From: Pelotomaculum isophthalicicum JI
Lineage (GTDB): Bacteria; Bacillota; Desulfotomaculia; Desulfotomaculales; Pelotomaculaceae
Direction: 5' to 3'
DNA: 64,000 nucleotides
Assembly: GCF_029478095.1 (NCBI RefSeq)
Contig: NZ_JAKOAV010000012.1
Location: forward strand, 1-64,000
The notes under the pieces are model-generated. The model was not told the DNA's origin, did no database searches, and saw only the letters and a program-made list of their open reading frames with translations. The position numbers and the translations under genes are program-made. The number at the start of each line of letters is the position of its first letter. Position 1 is the first letter of the stretch. Positions 9,120 to 16,644 of this stretch are shown here, piece after piece.

Positions 9120-10763
9120 ATGTTGGTGTTACATGCTTATAACACGAAAAAATCTTATGGTGACAGGGTCATCGTCGCATTCGATGATTTGAGGATATAT
9201 TATGGAGAGAGGATAGGAATTGTTGGTGCGAACGGCGCCGGCAAAACTACACTGTTAAATCTTCTGTCGGGCCGGTTGCAGCCGGACGAGGGTTCCGTGG
9301 AGTGGTATGCCCGGCTTTCATATATTGAACAGGAATGGAATCAAGGGGTGACGCCGAACGAAAAACTCGCCGGGGAATTTATGGTCAGCGGTATTACAGG
9401 AAATCATGCCAGTGGTGGTGAAAAGACAAAACTTAGAATCGCGGCCGGCTTTGATGAAAACGCCGGCATACTGTTCGCTGATGAGCCTACGGCTAATTTA
9501 GATCTGGAAGGGATAAAGGTTCTGGAAAAAAAGCTGGCGAATTTTAGAGGAGCCTTGCTGCTTGTTTCACACGACCGGGAACTACTTGATCATTTGTGTG
9601 ACAAGATTGTTGAAATCCAGGAAGCGAAACTGCATGTTTATAAGGGCAATTACTCTTCTTATCTTTGCCGGCGGGAAGCCGCTTACAAACTGCAGCTTTT
9701 TGAATACCGGCAATATGTTCAAGAGAAAAAAAGGCTTAAAGAGACGTTGGCCGAGCGACGCGGTAAGGTTAAAAAGGTCAGGAAGGCTCCAAAAAGAATG
9801 GGTAATTCCGAAGCTCGCCTGCATAAAAGAAGTTCGACGGAAATCCAGAAAAAGTTGAACAAGACAGTTAAAGCCTTGGAAACCAGGCTGGATAAAATCG
9901 AGGTTAAAGAAAAGCCGGCATCGTCTCCCCGTGTAAAAATAACCATCAATCAATCTGCGGAGCCACATGCCGGGATCGTGGCGCAAGGGGAAAATATCAA
10001 CCTTTATTTCGGCAGCAGATGTATTTTTGAAAAGGCTTGTTTTACGATACCCAGAGGTAAAAAAACGGCGTTGGTTGGGCCGAATGGTTCCGGCAAAACC
10101 ACCCTCGCTAATATAATCGCCAGCGGCGCTCCGGGTGTAAGACTCGCGCCGGGCTTGAAAACCGGTTATTTCAGACAGGATCTAGCGGTTGACCTTGATT
10201 TTCAAAGGACGGTTTTAGAAAGCGCCATTCAGAAAAGTGTCCTGCCGGAGCCGATGGTCAGGATAATTCTGGCGCGTCTTCTTTTCAAAGGTAACGACGT
10301 TTATAAAAAGGTATCGTCGTTGAGTGGCGGGGAAAAGGTAAAGCTTTCGCTGGCGAAAATATTGGTCAGCGACGCAAATTTTATCATCATTGACGAGCCG
10401 ACAAACTATCTGGATGTCCTTTCGATGGAAGCGTTGGAGTCTGTGCTGTGTGATTATGAGGGGACATTGCTGGTAATATCCCACGACAGAAAATTTCTGA
10501 ACAACGTAGCCAACCGGGTTCTGTTCATAGAAGACAGCAAAATTAAATCCTGGGAAGGCCGTTTAAAAGAATATTTTGATGAGCCTGGTATTGAGCCTGA
10601 TATTAAAGAAAAAGAAACCGGGGAGATGGTTCTAAGGCTTAAACTCGCGGAAATAGCCGGCAAGATTGCCGGCTGTAAAGATGAACAGGAACGGATTCGT
10701 CTGGATAAGGAATACGCGTTGCTCTTGGATAAAGCGAAATATTTAAGTAGCAACACTGAGTAG
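9120..10763 (+). CDS. ABC-F ATPase, probable antibiotic-resistance (ribosome protection) type
   Basis: A 547-residue soluble protein with two ATP-binding cassettes: Walker A GANGAGKTT and GPNGSGKTT, signatures SGGEKTK and LSGGEKVKLS, Walker B ILFADEPTANLD and IIIDEPTNYLD. There is no membrane domain. The cassettes are joined by a basic linker near residues 190-280, longer than in housekeeping types and in line with ARE ABC-F proteins such as Vga, Lsa and VmlR, which bind the ribosomal E site and displace antibiotics. The first ABC signature reads HASGGEK, close to the Vga/Lsa pattern. The ATG at 9120 has GGGAGGA six bases upstream, within a leader terminator, a control mode known for this group. 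Drug specificity cannot be told. Confidence 0.85.
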   Translation: MLVLHAYNTKKSYGDRVIVAFDDLRIYYGERIGIVGANGAGKTTLLNLLSGRLQPDEGSVEWYARLSYIEQEWNQGVTPNEKLAGEFMVSGITGNHASGGEKTKLRIAAGFDENAGILFADEPTANLDLEGIKVLEKKLANFRGALLLVSHDRELLDHLCDKIVEIQEAKLHVYKGNYSSYLCRREAAYKLQLFEYRQYVQEKKRLKETLAERRGKVKKVRKAPKRMGNSEARLHKRSSTEIQKKLNKTVKALETRLDKIEVKEKPASSPRVKITINQSAEPHAGIVAQGENINLYFGSRCIFEKACFTIPRGKKTALVGPNGSGKTTLANIIASGAPGVRLAPGLKTGYFRQDLAVDLDFQRTVLESAIQKSVLPEPMVRIILARLLFKGNDVYKKVSSLSGGEKVKLSLAKILVSDANFIIIDEPTNYLDVLSMEALESVLCDYEGTLLVISHDRKFLNNVANRVLFIEDSKIKSWEGRLKEYFDEPGIEPDIKEKETGEMVLRLKLAEIAGKIAGCKDEQERIRLDKEYALLLDKAKYLSSNTE

Positions 10764-10799
10764 CGCTTGTATTAAGAATTTGAATGATTGTCACAGTTG

Positions 10800-10841
10800 T
10801 ACCCCTTGCTTCCATCAGGAGCGGGGGTATTTATTCTTTTT
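10800..10841 (+). terminator. Intrinsic terminator after the ABC-F gene
   Basis: A stem of TACCCC plus TGCT pairs with AGGAGCGGGGGTA (10800-10829) and is followed by a T-rich tail to 10841. Confidence 0.75.
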
Positions 10842-10920
10842 ATGGTGACTGTAACAAGATTGCAACAAATGGAATATAGTGTAAAAAATGGATAACAACA
10901 ATTATGAGGAGGATTATTAA

Positions 10921-11286
10921 ATGGAAGAAGTAAATGTCGACGTTGAAGTGAATGAGTTGGAAGAGGTTTTGGAATCAATCAGAAGCTTAAGACCCGAGAG
11001 AAGCATAGGCCACTACTTTAAAGGCGGTAGTGGAATGGTAAGGGACAGTTTTTTTACCTTTAAACACCACGGGCACTATTACTGGGTTGTTTTTGTTTGT
11101 GGTTTAGAAACTTTTGCTTATAAGCGTATTACGCCGGAGTGGATTGAATTATATTCAAATTTGATCCTGCTGTCTCCGGAAGTGTTTGTTGTATGGGACA
11201 AGGAGCATAAAATAATAGAGTGGGCTGTTGAACAGGATAAAGTATGTGAATTTCCTGTTAAGAAGAATATGACACGGGCAACATAA
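10921..11286 (+). CDS. Hypothetical protein, 121 residues
   Basis: Not recognised. A small acidic, soluble protein with an N-terminal helix rich in Glu and Leu (ELEEVLESIRSL) and a mixed core with aromatic residues (HHGHYYWVVFVCGLETFAYK). The ATG follows GAGGAGG at good spacing and a terminator follows the stop, so it is a real single-gene unit. No signal peptide or membrane segment is seen, and the neighbours do not suggest a role. Confidence 0.7.
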   Translation: MEEVNVDVEVNELEEVLESIRSLRPERSIGHYFKGGSGMVRDSFFTFKHHGHYYWVVFVCGLETFAYKRITPEWIELYSNLILLSPEVFVVWDKEHKIIEWAVEQDKVCEFPVKKNMTRAT

Positions 11287-11314
11287 GCATAAAAACTAAT
11301 TATTATCATTGTAG

Positions 11315-11345
11315 ACCCTGCTCAATAAGCAGGGTTTATTCATCG
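11315..11345 (+). terminator. Intrinsic terminator
   Basis: An 8-bp stem, ACCCTGCT with AGCAGGGT (315-322 and 328-335 of this kb), is followed by TTATT. It ends the 121-residue gene unit. Confidence 0.7.
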
Positions 11346-11490
11346 TGTGACTAGTGCGGCAGTCTCTTTTTTATTGTTTCTCATAAGTTTGTTTACGAAA
11401 GTTCAATATAAAATATATAATTTAATTTTAAGGAGACATTCATTTTTTTGATTTTAGTTTGGCTTAATTCAAAGATAAGGAGCGAATGAG

Positions 11491-11973
11491 ATGAAACAAA
11501 TCTGGGCGCCTTGGCGCAGCGTTTACATTGGCGGGGACCACGGGGACAAGTGTGTCTTTTGCGGGATCTTGGAATCTGAGCAGGACGAGGAAAACCTTGT
11601 TCTCCTACGGGGAGATAAGACGTTTGTAGTGATGAACCGCTACCCTTACACTAACGGACATGTGATGGTGGTGCCCAAGAGGCATGTTGGAGAAATTGAA
11701 GAATTAACCGAGGAAGAAATGTTGGAGCTTTTTAAAAACACTCAGAAAATGGTTAAAGCGCTGCGCGCTTTCAACCCGGATGGATTTAATGTCGGGGTCA
11801 ATATCGGCAGAATTGCCGGCGCCGGAGTGCCTGGCCATGTCCATATCCATGTGGTCCCCCGCTGGGGCGGGGACACCAATTTTATGCCGGTGTTCGGTGA
11901 TGTGAGGGTTATTTCCGAATCACTGGAAGTTACATACCAAAAGCTTAAGGATTCTATGGCAAAACTAAAATAA
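11491..11973 (+). CDS. HIT-family nucleotide hydrolase or phosphorylase
   Basis: A 160-residue histidine-triad protein with the motif GHVHIHVVPRW. An N-terminal CxxC (CVFCGI) is the zinc-binding pair usual in the Ap4A-hydrolase/phosphorylase-like branch. The core FNVGVNIGRIAGAG also fits this branch. It likely hydrolyses dinucleoside polyphosphates or AMP conjugates in the cytoplasm. The ATG follows AAGGAGCG. The recD2 gene begins about 50 bases downstream and may share its transcript. Confidence 0.9.
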   Translation: MKQIWAPWRSVYIGGDHGDKCVFCGILESEQDEENLVLLRGDKTFVVMNRYPYTNGHVMVVPKRHVGEIEELTEEEMLELFKNTQKMVKALRAFNPDGFNVGVNIGRIAGAGVPGHVHIHVVPRWGGDTNFMPVFGDVRVISESLEVTYQKLKDSMAKLK

Positions 11974-12025
11974 TCCAAGAAAAATTATTCGTTGTCAGTT
12001 GGGTGGCTTGGGGGTTGTCCCTGGT

Positions 12026-14230
12026 ATGATCACAATTTACGGTTTTCTGGAAAGAATAGTATATCTTAATGAAGAAACTCAATTCATCGTAGCCAGGCTT
12101 CAGGAAAAAGGAAAGAAAGAACTCACTACGGTGGTTGGGAATTTGGCCGGTATAAATCCCGGCGAATCTTTAAAACTCACCGGCATATGGGAGCACAACA
12201 AAAAATTCGGTGAACAGTTTAAGGTTGAGAAATTTGAAACTATCGTTCCAGCCACCGTAAATGGCATAGAGAAATACCTCGGTTCAGGACTGATCAAGGG
12301 TATCGGTCCGGTCATGGCCAGGCGTATCGTGAAGGTTTTCGGGCTGGATACCCTTGATATCATTGAAGACAATCCTGACAAACTGACTGAAGTGAATGGC
12401 ATCGGCTTAAAGCGGGTCGCCATGATCACAAAAGCGTGGGAAGAACAAAAAGAAATCAAGGAAATAATGGTTTTTCTCCAGGGCCACGGGGTCAGCGCCA
12501 CTTACTCCGCTAAGATATTCAAGAAATACGGGAGTGCTTCTATAGAAACAGTTAAAAGCAATCCCTACCGGCTGGCTTCCGATATTTACGGTATCGGGTT
12601 TATTACCGCCGACCGGATTGCCAGGAGCATGGGAATCGATCCCAACTCCGTGATGCGTGCTGAAGCGGGCGTCATCTATGTTTTGAATGAGCTCATGGCG
12701 GATGGGCATGTCTATTATCCTTTTGAACCTCTCTCGAACAAAGCCGTGGAAATGCTCCAGGTCAGCAAGGACGTGGTGGTTAACGCCATGGTGAAGCTGT
12801 TTGAAGAGAGGAGATTGGTCCGGGAAGAACCACTGGAACAAAACCAGGATGTTAAGACCGCTCACAATGCCGTATATCTGCCTCCACTTTACACGGCTGA
12901 GGCCGGACTGGCTAAAAGACTTCTTTTATTGAAGTCGGAACCGTCTGTCATCCGCCCCACAGACCCGGAGAAAGCGGTAGCCTGGGTCGAGACACAATTG
13001 AATATTCAACTTGCTGATAAACAAAAAGAAGCGGTTATCTCCTCCACGCGGAACAAAATTTCCATTATCACCGGCGGGCCTGGCACCGGGAAGACAACCA
13101 TTATCCGGGCTATCATTAAAATATTTCAGGCTATGCGGCTGAAAGTTCTGCTGGCGGCTCCAACCGGCCGGGCTGCCAAGCGGATGCAGGAAGCGACCGG
13201 AAGCGAGGCCAGGACGATCCACCGACTACTCGAATATAGTCCACGTCAAGGCGGTTTTCAAAAGAACCAGGAATTTCCCCTGGAAGCTGATGTGGTCATT
13301 GTGGACGAGTCTTCCATGATTGATACTGTTCTGATGTATCACCTTGTCAAAGCTATTCCCGCTCATAGCGCTTTCATTTTGGTCGGTGATATCAATCAGC
13401 TTCCCTCAGTAGGTCCGGGGAGCGTTTTAAAAGACATGATCGATTCCGGCGAATTCCAGGTGACAGTCCTTGACGAAATATTCAGGCAGGCCAGGGAGAG
13501 CAGGATTATTGTCAATGCGCATATGATTAACCAGGGCGAGTTTCCGGATATTCGCAGACCACAGGCCGGTAATAAAACAGATTTTTATTTTATTGCGGAA
13601 GACGATCCGGAAAAAGCCCTGCAAAAGATCTTGACGCTTTGCAGGGAGCGCATACCTAAAAGTTTTGGCTATCACCCGGTAAGAGACATTCAGGTCTTAA
13701 CACCCATGCACCGGGGTGAACTCGGAGTGGCAAACCTGAATGTCAGACTGCAGGAATTGTTGAATTCCAACGAGAGTAAAACAATAAGAGGGTACAAAAC
13801 GTTTAAGGTAAACGACAAAGTGATGCAGGTGACGAACAACTATGACAAGGAAATCTTTAACGGGGATATGGGACGCGTTGTTTCCATCGATCAAGAAGAA
13901 CAGGAAATCCGGGTAGATTTCGACGGGAGAGTGGTTGCTTATGAATTTTCGGAAACAGACGAGTTGGTGGCGGCCTACGCTATTTCCATTCACAAATCTC
14001 AGGGCAGCGAATACCCGGCTGTAATTATCCCGGTTATGACCCAACACTACATGCTTCTCCAGAGAAACCTGATCTATACCGGAATCACCAGGGGAAAAGA
14101 ATTGGTAGTGATTATCGGCAGCAAAAAGGCGCTGGCCATAGCCGTTAGAAATAATAAAACCCAAAACCGCTACACCAGGTTGAGAGAAAGATTATTATCC
14201 GCCGAGGGAAAAAAGATTGGAGTGTCTTGA
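12026..14230 (+). CDS. recD2: RecD-like DNA helicase RecD2
   Basis: A superfamily 1B 5'-3' helicase of about 734 residues, the RecD2 type found in bacteria without RecBCD. The N-terminal part has OB-like and helix-hairpin-helix regions (GLIKGIGPVMARRIV, LTEVNGIGLKRV). Helicase motifs follow: Walker A GGPGTGKTT, motif II VIVDESSM, GDINQLPSVGPG, and motif VI-region SIHKSQGSEYP. The ATG at 12026 is preferred to a TTG at 11999; GGGGG stands 12 bases before it. It acts in DNA repair and replication-fork stability. The next gene, an SRAP protein, starts one base after its stop, with its ribosome site inside recD2. Confidence 0.92.
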   Translation: MITIYGFLERIVYLNEETQFIVARLQEKGKKELTTVVGNLAGINPGESLKLTGIWEHNKKFGEQFKVEKFETIVPATVNGIEKYLGSGLIKGIGPVMARRIVKVFGLDTLDIIEDNPDKLTEVNGIGLKRVAMITKAWEEQKEIKEIMVFLQGHGVSATYSAKIFKKYGSASIETVKSNPYRLASDIYGIGFITADRIARSMGIDPNSVMRAEAGVIYVLNELMADGHVYYPFEPLSNKAVEMLQVSKDVVVNAMVKLFEERRLVREEPLEQNQDVKTAHNAVYLPPLYTAEAGLAKRLLLLKSEPSVIRPTDPEKAVAWVETQLNIQLADKQKEAVISSTRNKISIITGGPGTGKTTIIRAIIKIFQAMRLKVLLAAPTGRAAKRMQEATGSEARTIHRLLEYSPRQGGFQKNQEFPLEADVVIVDESSMIDTVLMYHLVKAIPAHSAFILVGDINQLPSVGPGSVLKDMIDSGEFQVTVLDEIFRQARESRIIVNAHMINQGEFPDIRRPQAGNKTDFYFIAEDDPEKALQKILTLCRERIPKSFGYHPVRDIQVLTPMHRGELGVANLNVRLQELLNSNESKTIRGYKTFKVNDKVMQVTNNYDKEIFNGDMGRVVSIDQEEQEIRVDFDGRVVAYEFSETDELVAAYAISIHKSQGSEYPAVIIPVMTQHYMLLQRNLIYTGITRGKELVVIIGSKKALAIAVRNNKTQNRYTRLRERLLSAEGKKIGVS

Positions 14231-14231
14231 A

Positions 14232-14894
14232 TTGTGTGGACGTTTTACCCTGTCAACTGACTCGGACGAACTGAGAATTTGTTTTAATCTTGAGGAAAAC
14301 TTTGATTATACTCCACAATACAATATTGCTCCGGGCGCTGATGTGCCGGTGATTGTCAATAATTCAGGCGGGAGAAAAGTTTCCTTGATGCGCTGGGGGT
14401 TGGTTCCTCACTGGGCCAAGGATAAGAAAATCGGCTATAAGATGATTAACGCCAGGGCGGAGACGGTCGAACAGAAACCCGCTTTCCGGGATGCTTTTCT
14501 GCGCCGGCGATGCCTGGTTCCAGCCGACGGTTTTTTTGAATGGCGCAAGGCAGGCGGCAAGAAATATCCAATGTATATTAACCTGCCGGGCAAATCACTT
14601 TTTGCCTTCGCGGGCATCTGGGACAGCTGGACGGCGCCCGACGGGATTATTATTAATTCCTGCAGTATCATTACCACTCCGGCCAACGCGTTTATGAGTA
14701 ATATTCATGTGCGGATGCCTGCGATATTAGCCGGGGAGCGTGAATACAAGGTATGGCTGGAAGCGGATCATGTCATGGCAAAAGAGTTGTTACAGCCGTA
14801 TGAAGGTATTTTAACTGCTTACAACGTGTCAACGATAGTGAATTCACCAGGGGTGAACAGTCCGCTTTGCGTAGAAAAAATTGATCAAATATAA
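14232..14894 (+). CDS. SRAP-family abasic-site DNA-crosslinking protein (YedK/HMCES-like)
   Basis: SRAP proteins form a covalent thiazolidine link between their N-terminal Cys2 and abasic sites in single-stranded DNA. The TTG at 14232 gives M-C-G-R-F, placing the catalytic cysteine at position 2; GGAG at 14219-14222 is nine bases before it. A start at the TTG at 14217 would bury this cysteine and so is rejected. Other active-site motifs are NARAET, FFEW and HVRMP. The 220-residue length is normal. It is tightly coupled to recD2, which makes a shared role in repair of damaged single strands likely. Confidence 0.92.
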   Translation: MCGRFTLSTDSDELRICFNLEENFDYTPQYNIAPGADVPVIVNNSGGRKVSLMRWGLVPHWAKDKKIGYKMINARAETVEQKPAFRDAFLRRRCLVPADGFFEWRKAGGKKYPMYINLPGKSLFAFAGIWDSWTAPDGIIINSCSIITTPANAFMSNIHVRMPAILAGEREYKVWLEADHVMAKELLQPYEGILTAYNVSTIVNSPGVNSPLCVEKIDQI

Positions 14895-14904
14895 AAATGC
14901 AGTT

Positions 14905-15129
14905 TCATCTCTTTAATTCCATGATCATTTTTGATAAAAGCAGGAAATTAATTTTATTGTGATAATCTATCGCGGCGTCAATGCAGTCTAAGATAGCTAT
15001 AAGAGTTAACTGTTTTACGTTTATTTTTTCCGGTCTATTAATTTTATTAAATCCTAGCATGCGTTCAAAGTAGTCCTGTAAACTGCCGTCTATATTAGGA
15101 TTAAGGTAATAGTCATCTATGTTATCCAT
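14905..15129 (-). CDS. Hypothetical protein, 74 residues
   Basis: Not recognised. An ATG at 15129 follows TTGGAGGA with seven-base spacing, so it is probably translated. The protein is soluble, with an acidic N-terminus (MDNIDDYYLNPNIDG) and a C-terminal helix containing LIAILDCIDAAIDYH. It is convergent with the SRAP gene and divergent from the riboswitch-controlled gene at 15629. Confidence 0.6.
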   Translation of the reverse strand: MDNIDDYYLNPNIDGSLQDYFERMLGFNKINRPEKINVKQLTLIAILDCIDAAIDYHNKINFLLLSKMIMELKR

Positions 15130-15423
15130 GTCTTATCCTCCAATTGACTTAATTCCCCTTATATTTTAGTGTCATTATATGCGGCGTTAGTTACTCTTGC
15201 CAAATTTTGATAATGTGATTTTTAAAAGGCTAGTCCAAGAAATATTAAATTGCGTTGAATGAAGCGAAAGCATGTTGAATTGATAATAGATATAATGAAT
15301 TCAATCACTAAGATGTGGTATGGAATATAAACCCTTACTATCTTGATATTCAGTAAACATATTTAATTATTAGCATGCTTCATGTCTGTTATATTAAAAG
15401 TAACTGTAGGCGGTATCTTAATT
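15130..15423. other. AT-rich intergenic stretch
   Basis: About 290 AT-rich bases between the divergent 74-residue gene and the riboswitch promoter. No frame with a ribosome site, no clear hairpin and no repeat was found in it. Confidence 0.5.
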
Positions 15424-15453
15424 TTGCTATTGAATTATGGAATGTAGTATACT
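15424..15453 (+). promoter_or_regulatory. Likely sigma-A promoter of the c-di-AMP riboswitch transcript
   Basis: TTGCTA at 15424-15429 and TATACT at 15448-15453 are separated by 18 bases. The transcript would start about 15 bases before the aptamer. Confidence 0.6.
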
Positions 15454-15473
15454 CTAACGAAGCTGGCTATATC

Positions 15474-15607
15474 TTTGCCGAATCCCAGAAAATTTGTCAA
15501 CTGGGTACGGGGGAACCATTCATGGGGTGAATCCCAAATTCTCTTAGATAATGGTGAACTTGGGTAGGGTTTCTTTCACCGAACCCGTCAGCTAACCTCG
15601 GAGGCAA
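15474..15607 (+). promoter_or_regulatory. Cyclic-di-AMP riboswitch (ydaO-yuaA class)
   Basis: The conserved ydaO blocks occur in order: GGTACGGGGGAACCA, TGGGGTGAATCCC, GGGTAGGGTTTC, and CCGAACCCGTCAGCTAACCTCG before GGC. A closing stem forms between TTGCC near 15475 and GGCAA at 15603-15607. The aptamer ends only 21 bases before the ATG at 15629, and no U-tract terminator lies between, so control is probably translational or through an overlapping fold. In characterised cases ligand binding turns the gene off. Known targets are cell-wall hydrolases, potassium and osmolyte transporters, so the target here is unusual. Confidence 0.92.
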
Positions 15608-15628
15608 CAAAAGAAAGGGGAAAAGAAA

Positions 15629-16018
15629 ATGGTCAGAACGAAACGTATCCTTTTTGTAGCCGCATCTTGTCTCTTATTGCTTTTTGGTGTACTGGCTAGC
15701 GCAAGTGCCGCAGTGCCGGCATATTCGCTGCAAAGTTGTGCATCAGGTCAATGTCTGAGTGCCTACAACACACAATGTGGCGCCAGCATACAGCAGCCGG
15801 CTTCGCTGGCAAGTATGTTGTCGAATTGTGCATCAGGGCAATGTCTGAGTTCCTGCCCGCAAAGTGCTACTAGTGCATTACAGCAAACTTCGCTGGCAAG
15901 TCTGTTGCAAAATTGTGCATCAGGACAATGTCTAAGTGCCATCAATTCACAACAATGTGGCACTAACGCACAATCCTGTATTACTTCATTGCTAAATTGT
16001 TTTAGTGCCGCAAGATAG
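15629..16018 (+). CDS. Secreted cysteine-rich repeat protein under c-di-AMP riboswitch control
   Basis: A 129-residue protein with a clear signal peptide: basic MVRTKR, a hydrophobic core, and an ASA-A cleavage site near residue 27. The mature part of about 100 residues has three repeats of near 30 residues, each with the exact core CASGQCLS (C37/C42, C67/C72, C96/C101) and a following third cysteine (C50, C76, C110), plus two C-terminal cysteines (C117, C124). The even spacing suggests disulfides or metal or heme-like ligation outside the cell, but this is inference. The spacers are rich in Ser, Ala and Gln (SLASML, SLASLL). I know no named family for it. GAAAGGGG precedes the ATG, directly after the riboswitch. 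Confidence 0.85.
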   Translation: MVRTKRILFVAASCLLLLFGVLASASAAVPAYSLQSCASGQCLSAYNTQCGASIQQPASLASMLSNCASGQCLSSCPQSATSALQQTSLASLLQNCASGQCLSAINSQQCGTNAQSCITSLLNCFSAAR

Positions 16019-16084
16019 AAAAATACGAACAATGCTAATAGTACGATAATAATCTAAACTGATGTTATATGGTTAATATTGTTA

Positions 16085-16120
16085 GGCCGGTGGGAAACCC
16101 CCCCGGTCATATTTATTTTT
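16085..16120 (+). terminator. Intrinsic terminator after the secreted protein gene
   Basis: GGCCGG plus GGG pairs with CCC plus CCGGTC around an AAA loop, followed by ATATTTATTTTT. A C homopolymer in the 3' arm, and another at 16165-16174, are places where base counts may be unreliable. Confidence 0.65.
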
Positions 16121-16237
16121 AGAATTATGCTTTCCATGATTTGTGGATACCGGCCGGGCTGGTCCCCCCCCCCAATTAAGTAAAAGCCCGGCACGTGGCC
16201 GGGTGGAGCGGGATTATAGTAATTGAATTAATTCCTC

Positions 16238-16340
16238 TACCGCCAGGGACTGGACCGCTCCCGGCGATGCGGACAGCCTGGGCAATGCTGAAGCAGGGGC
16301 AGTTTTACAGCATTTTGGCGCCGAAAAAGTAAAAATAGCC
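16238..16340 (+). mobile_element. Scar of an earlier related element outside attL
   Basis: 16238-16312 is about 90% identical to 26003-26077 inside the resident element (end of the ArpU-like gene and start of the HIRAN gene). It then switches at CATTTTGG to sequence like 28612-28639, the right end of the element next to attR. The piece in between, which would hold the HIRAN body, ImmA and integrase, is absent. The ATG at 16285 opens a 15-codon frame that is the cut-off HIRAN start. The simplest reading is the right end of an older sister element with an internal deletion. Confidence 0.7.
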
Positions 16341-16438
16341 AAAAGTAAAAGACTTCCAAAACCTCGGAAGTCTTATTTTCATTGGTGCGGGCGGGGGGAG
16401 TTGAACCCCCACGAGGTTGCCCCCACTGGATCCTAAGT
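16341..16438. repeat. attL: left 98-bp direct repeat with the 3' part of tRNA-Leu
   Basis: Matches 28640-28737 over 98 bases with two differences (16395 and 16409). It holds the tRNA terminator hairpin, CCA, acceptor 3' strand, T-arm, variable arm and half the anticodon stem of tRNA-Leu on the minus strand, then diverges. The two differences pair with each other in the T-stem, so this copy still folds. It is not a full tRNA gene. Confidence 0.92.
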
Positions 16439-16644
16439 GTCGGGAGAACATATTTTCTGGTTATAGCATAATTTTTGTGTTCACGAAAGACCTTTAAAAC
16501 TAAGGGTTTTTATTTTTGCCGTGGATAAGGTAGACTAGAAAAATAGGGTGAAAAATAAAAGACGGCACCATTTTGGCACCATTTTTTTACCTGTCAGGGC
16601 AGTAGGGACAAGAGTTAGCGGTCTTTTATGTGGCGTGTTCTAGG
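16439..16644. other. Left inner att arm with paired GGCACCA sites
   Basis: About 200 bases without a gene. 16564-16581 carries GGCACCA twice with a four-base TTTT spacer (11-bp period). The same arrangement occurs at 28606-28623 near attR. In the circular form both would flank the core, as expected for integrase arm-type sites. A weak hairpin near 16485-16510 was not assigned. Confidence 0.5.

Noticed and set aside
16098-16174. C homopolymers as a biological feature
   Set aside because: Runs of seven to ten Cs near 16098 and 16165 may be base-count errors; nothing depends on them.
16341-16438. A second tRNA-Leu gene at the left repeat
   Set aside because: Only the 3' part is present; after the anticodon stem the sequence diverges and no D-arm or 5' acceptor strand follows, so it is an att copy and not a tRNA gene.
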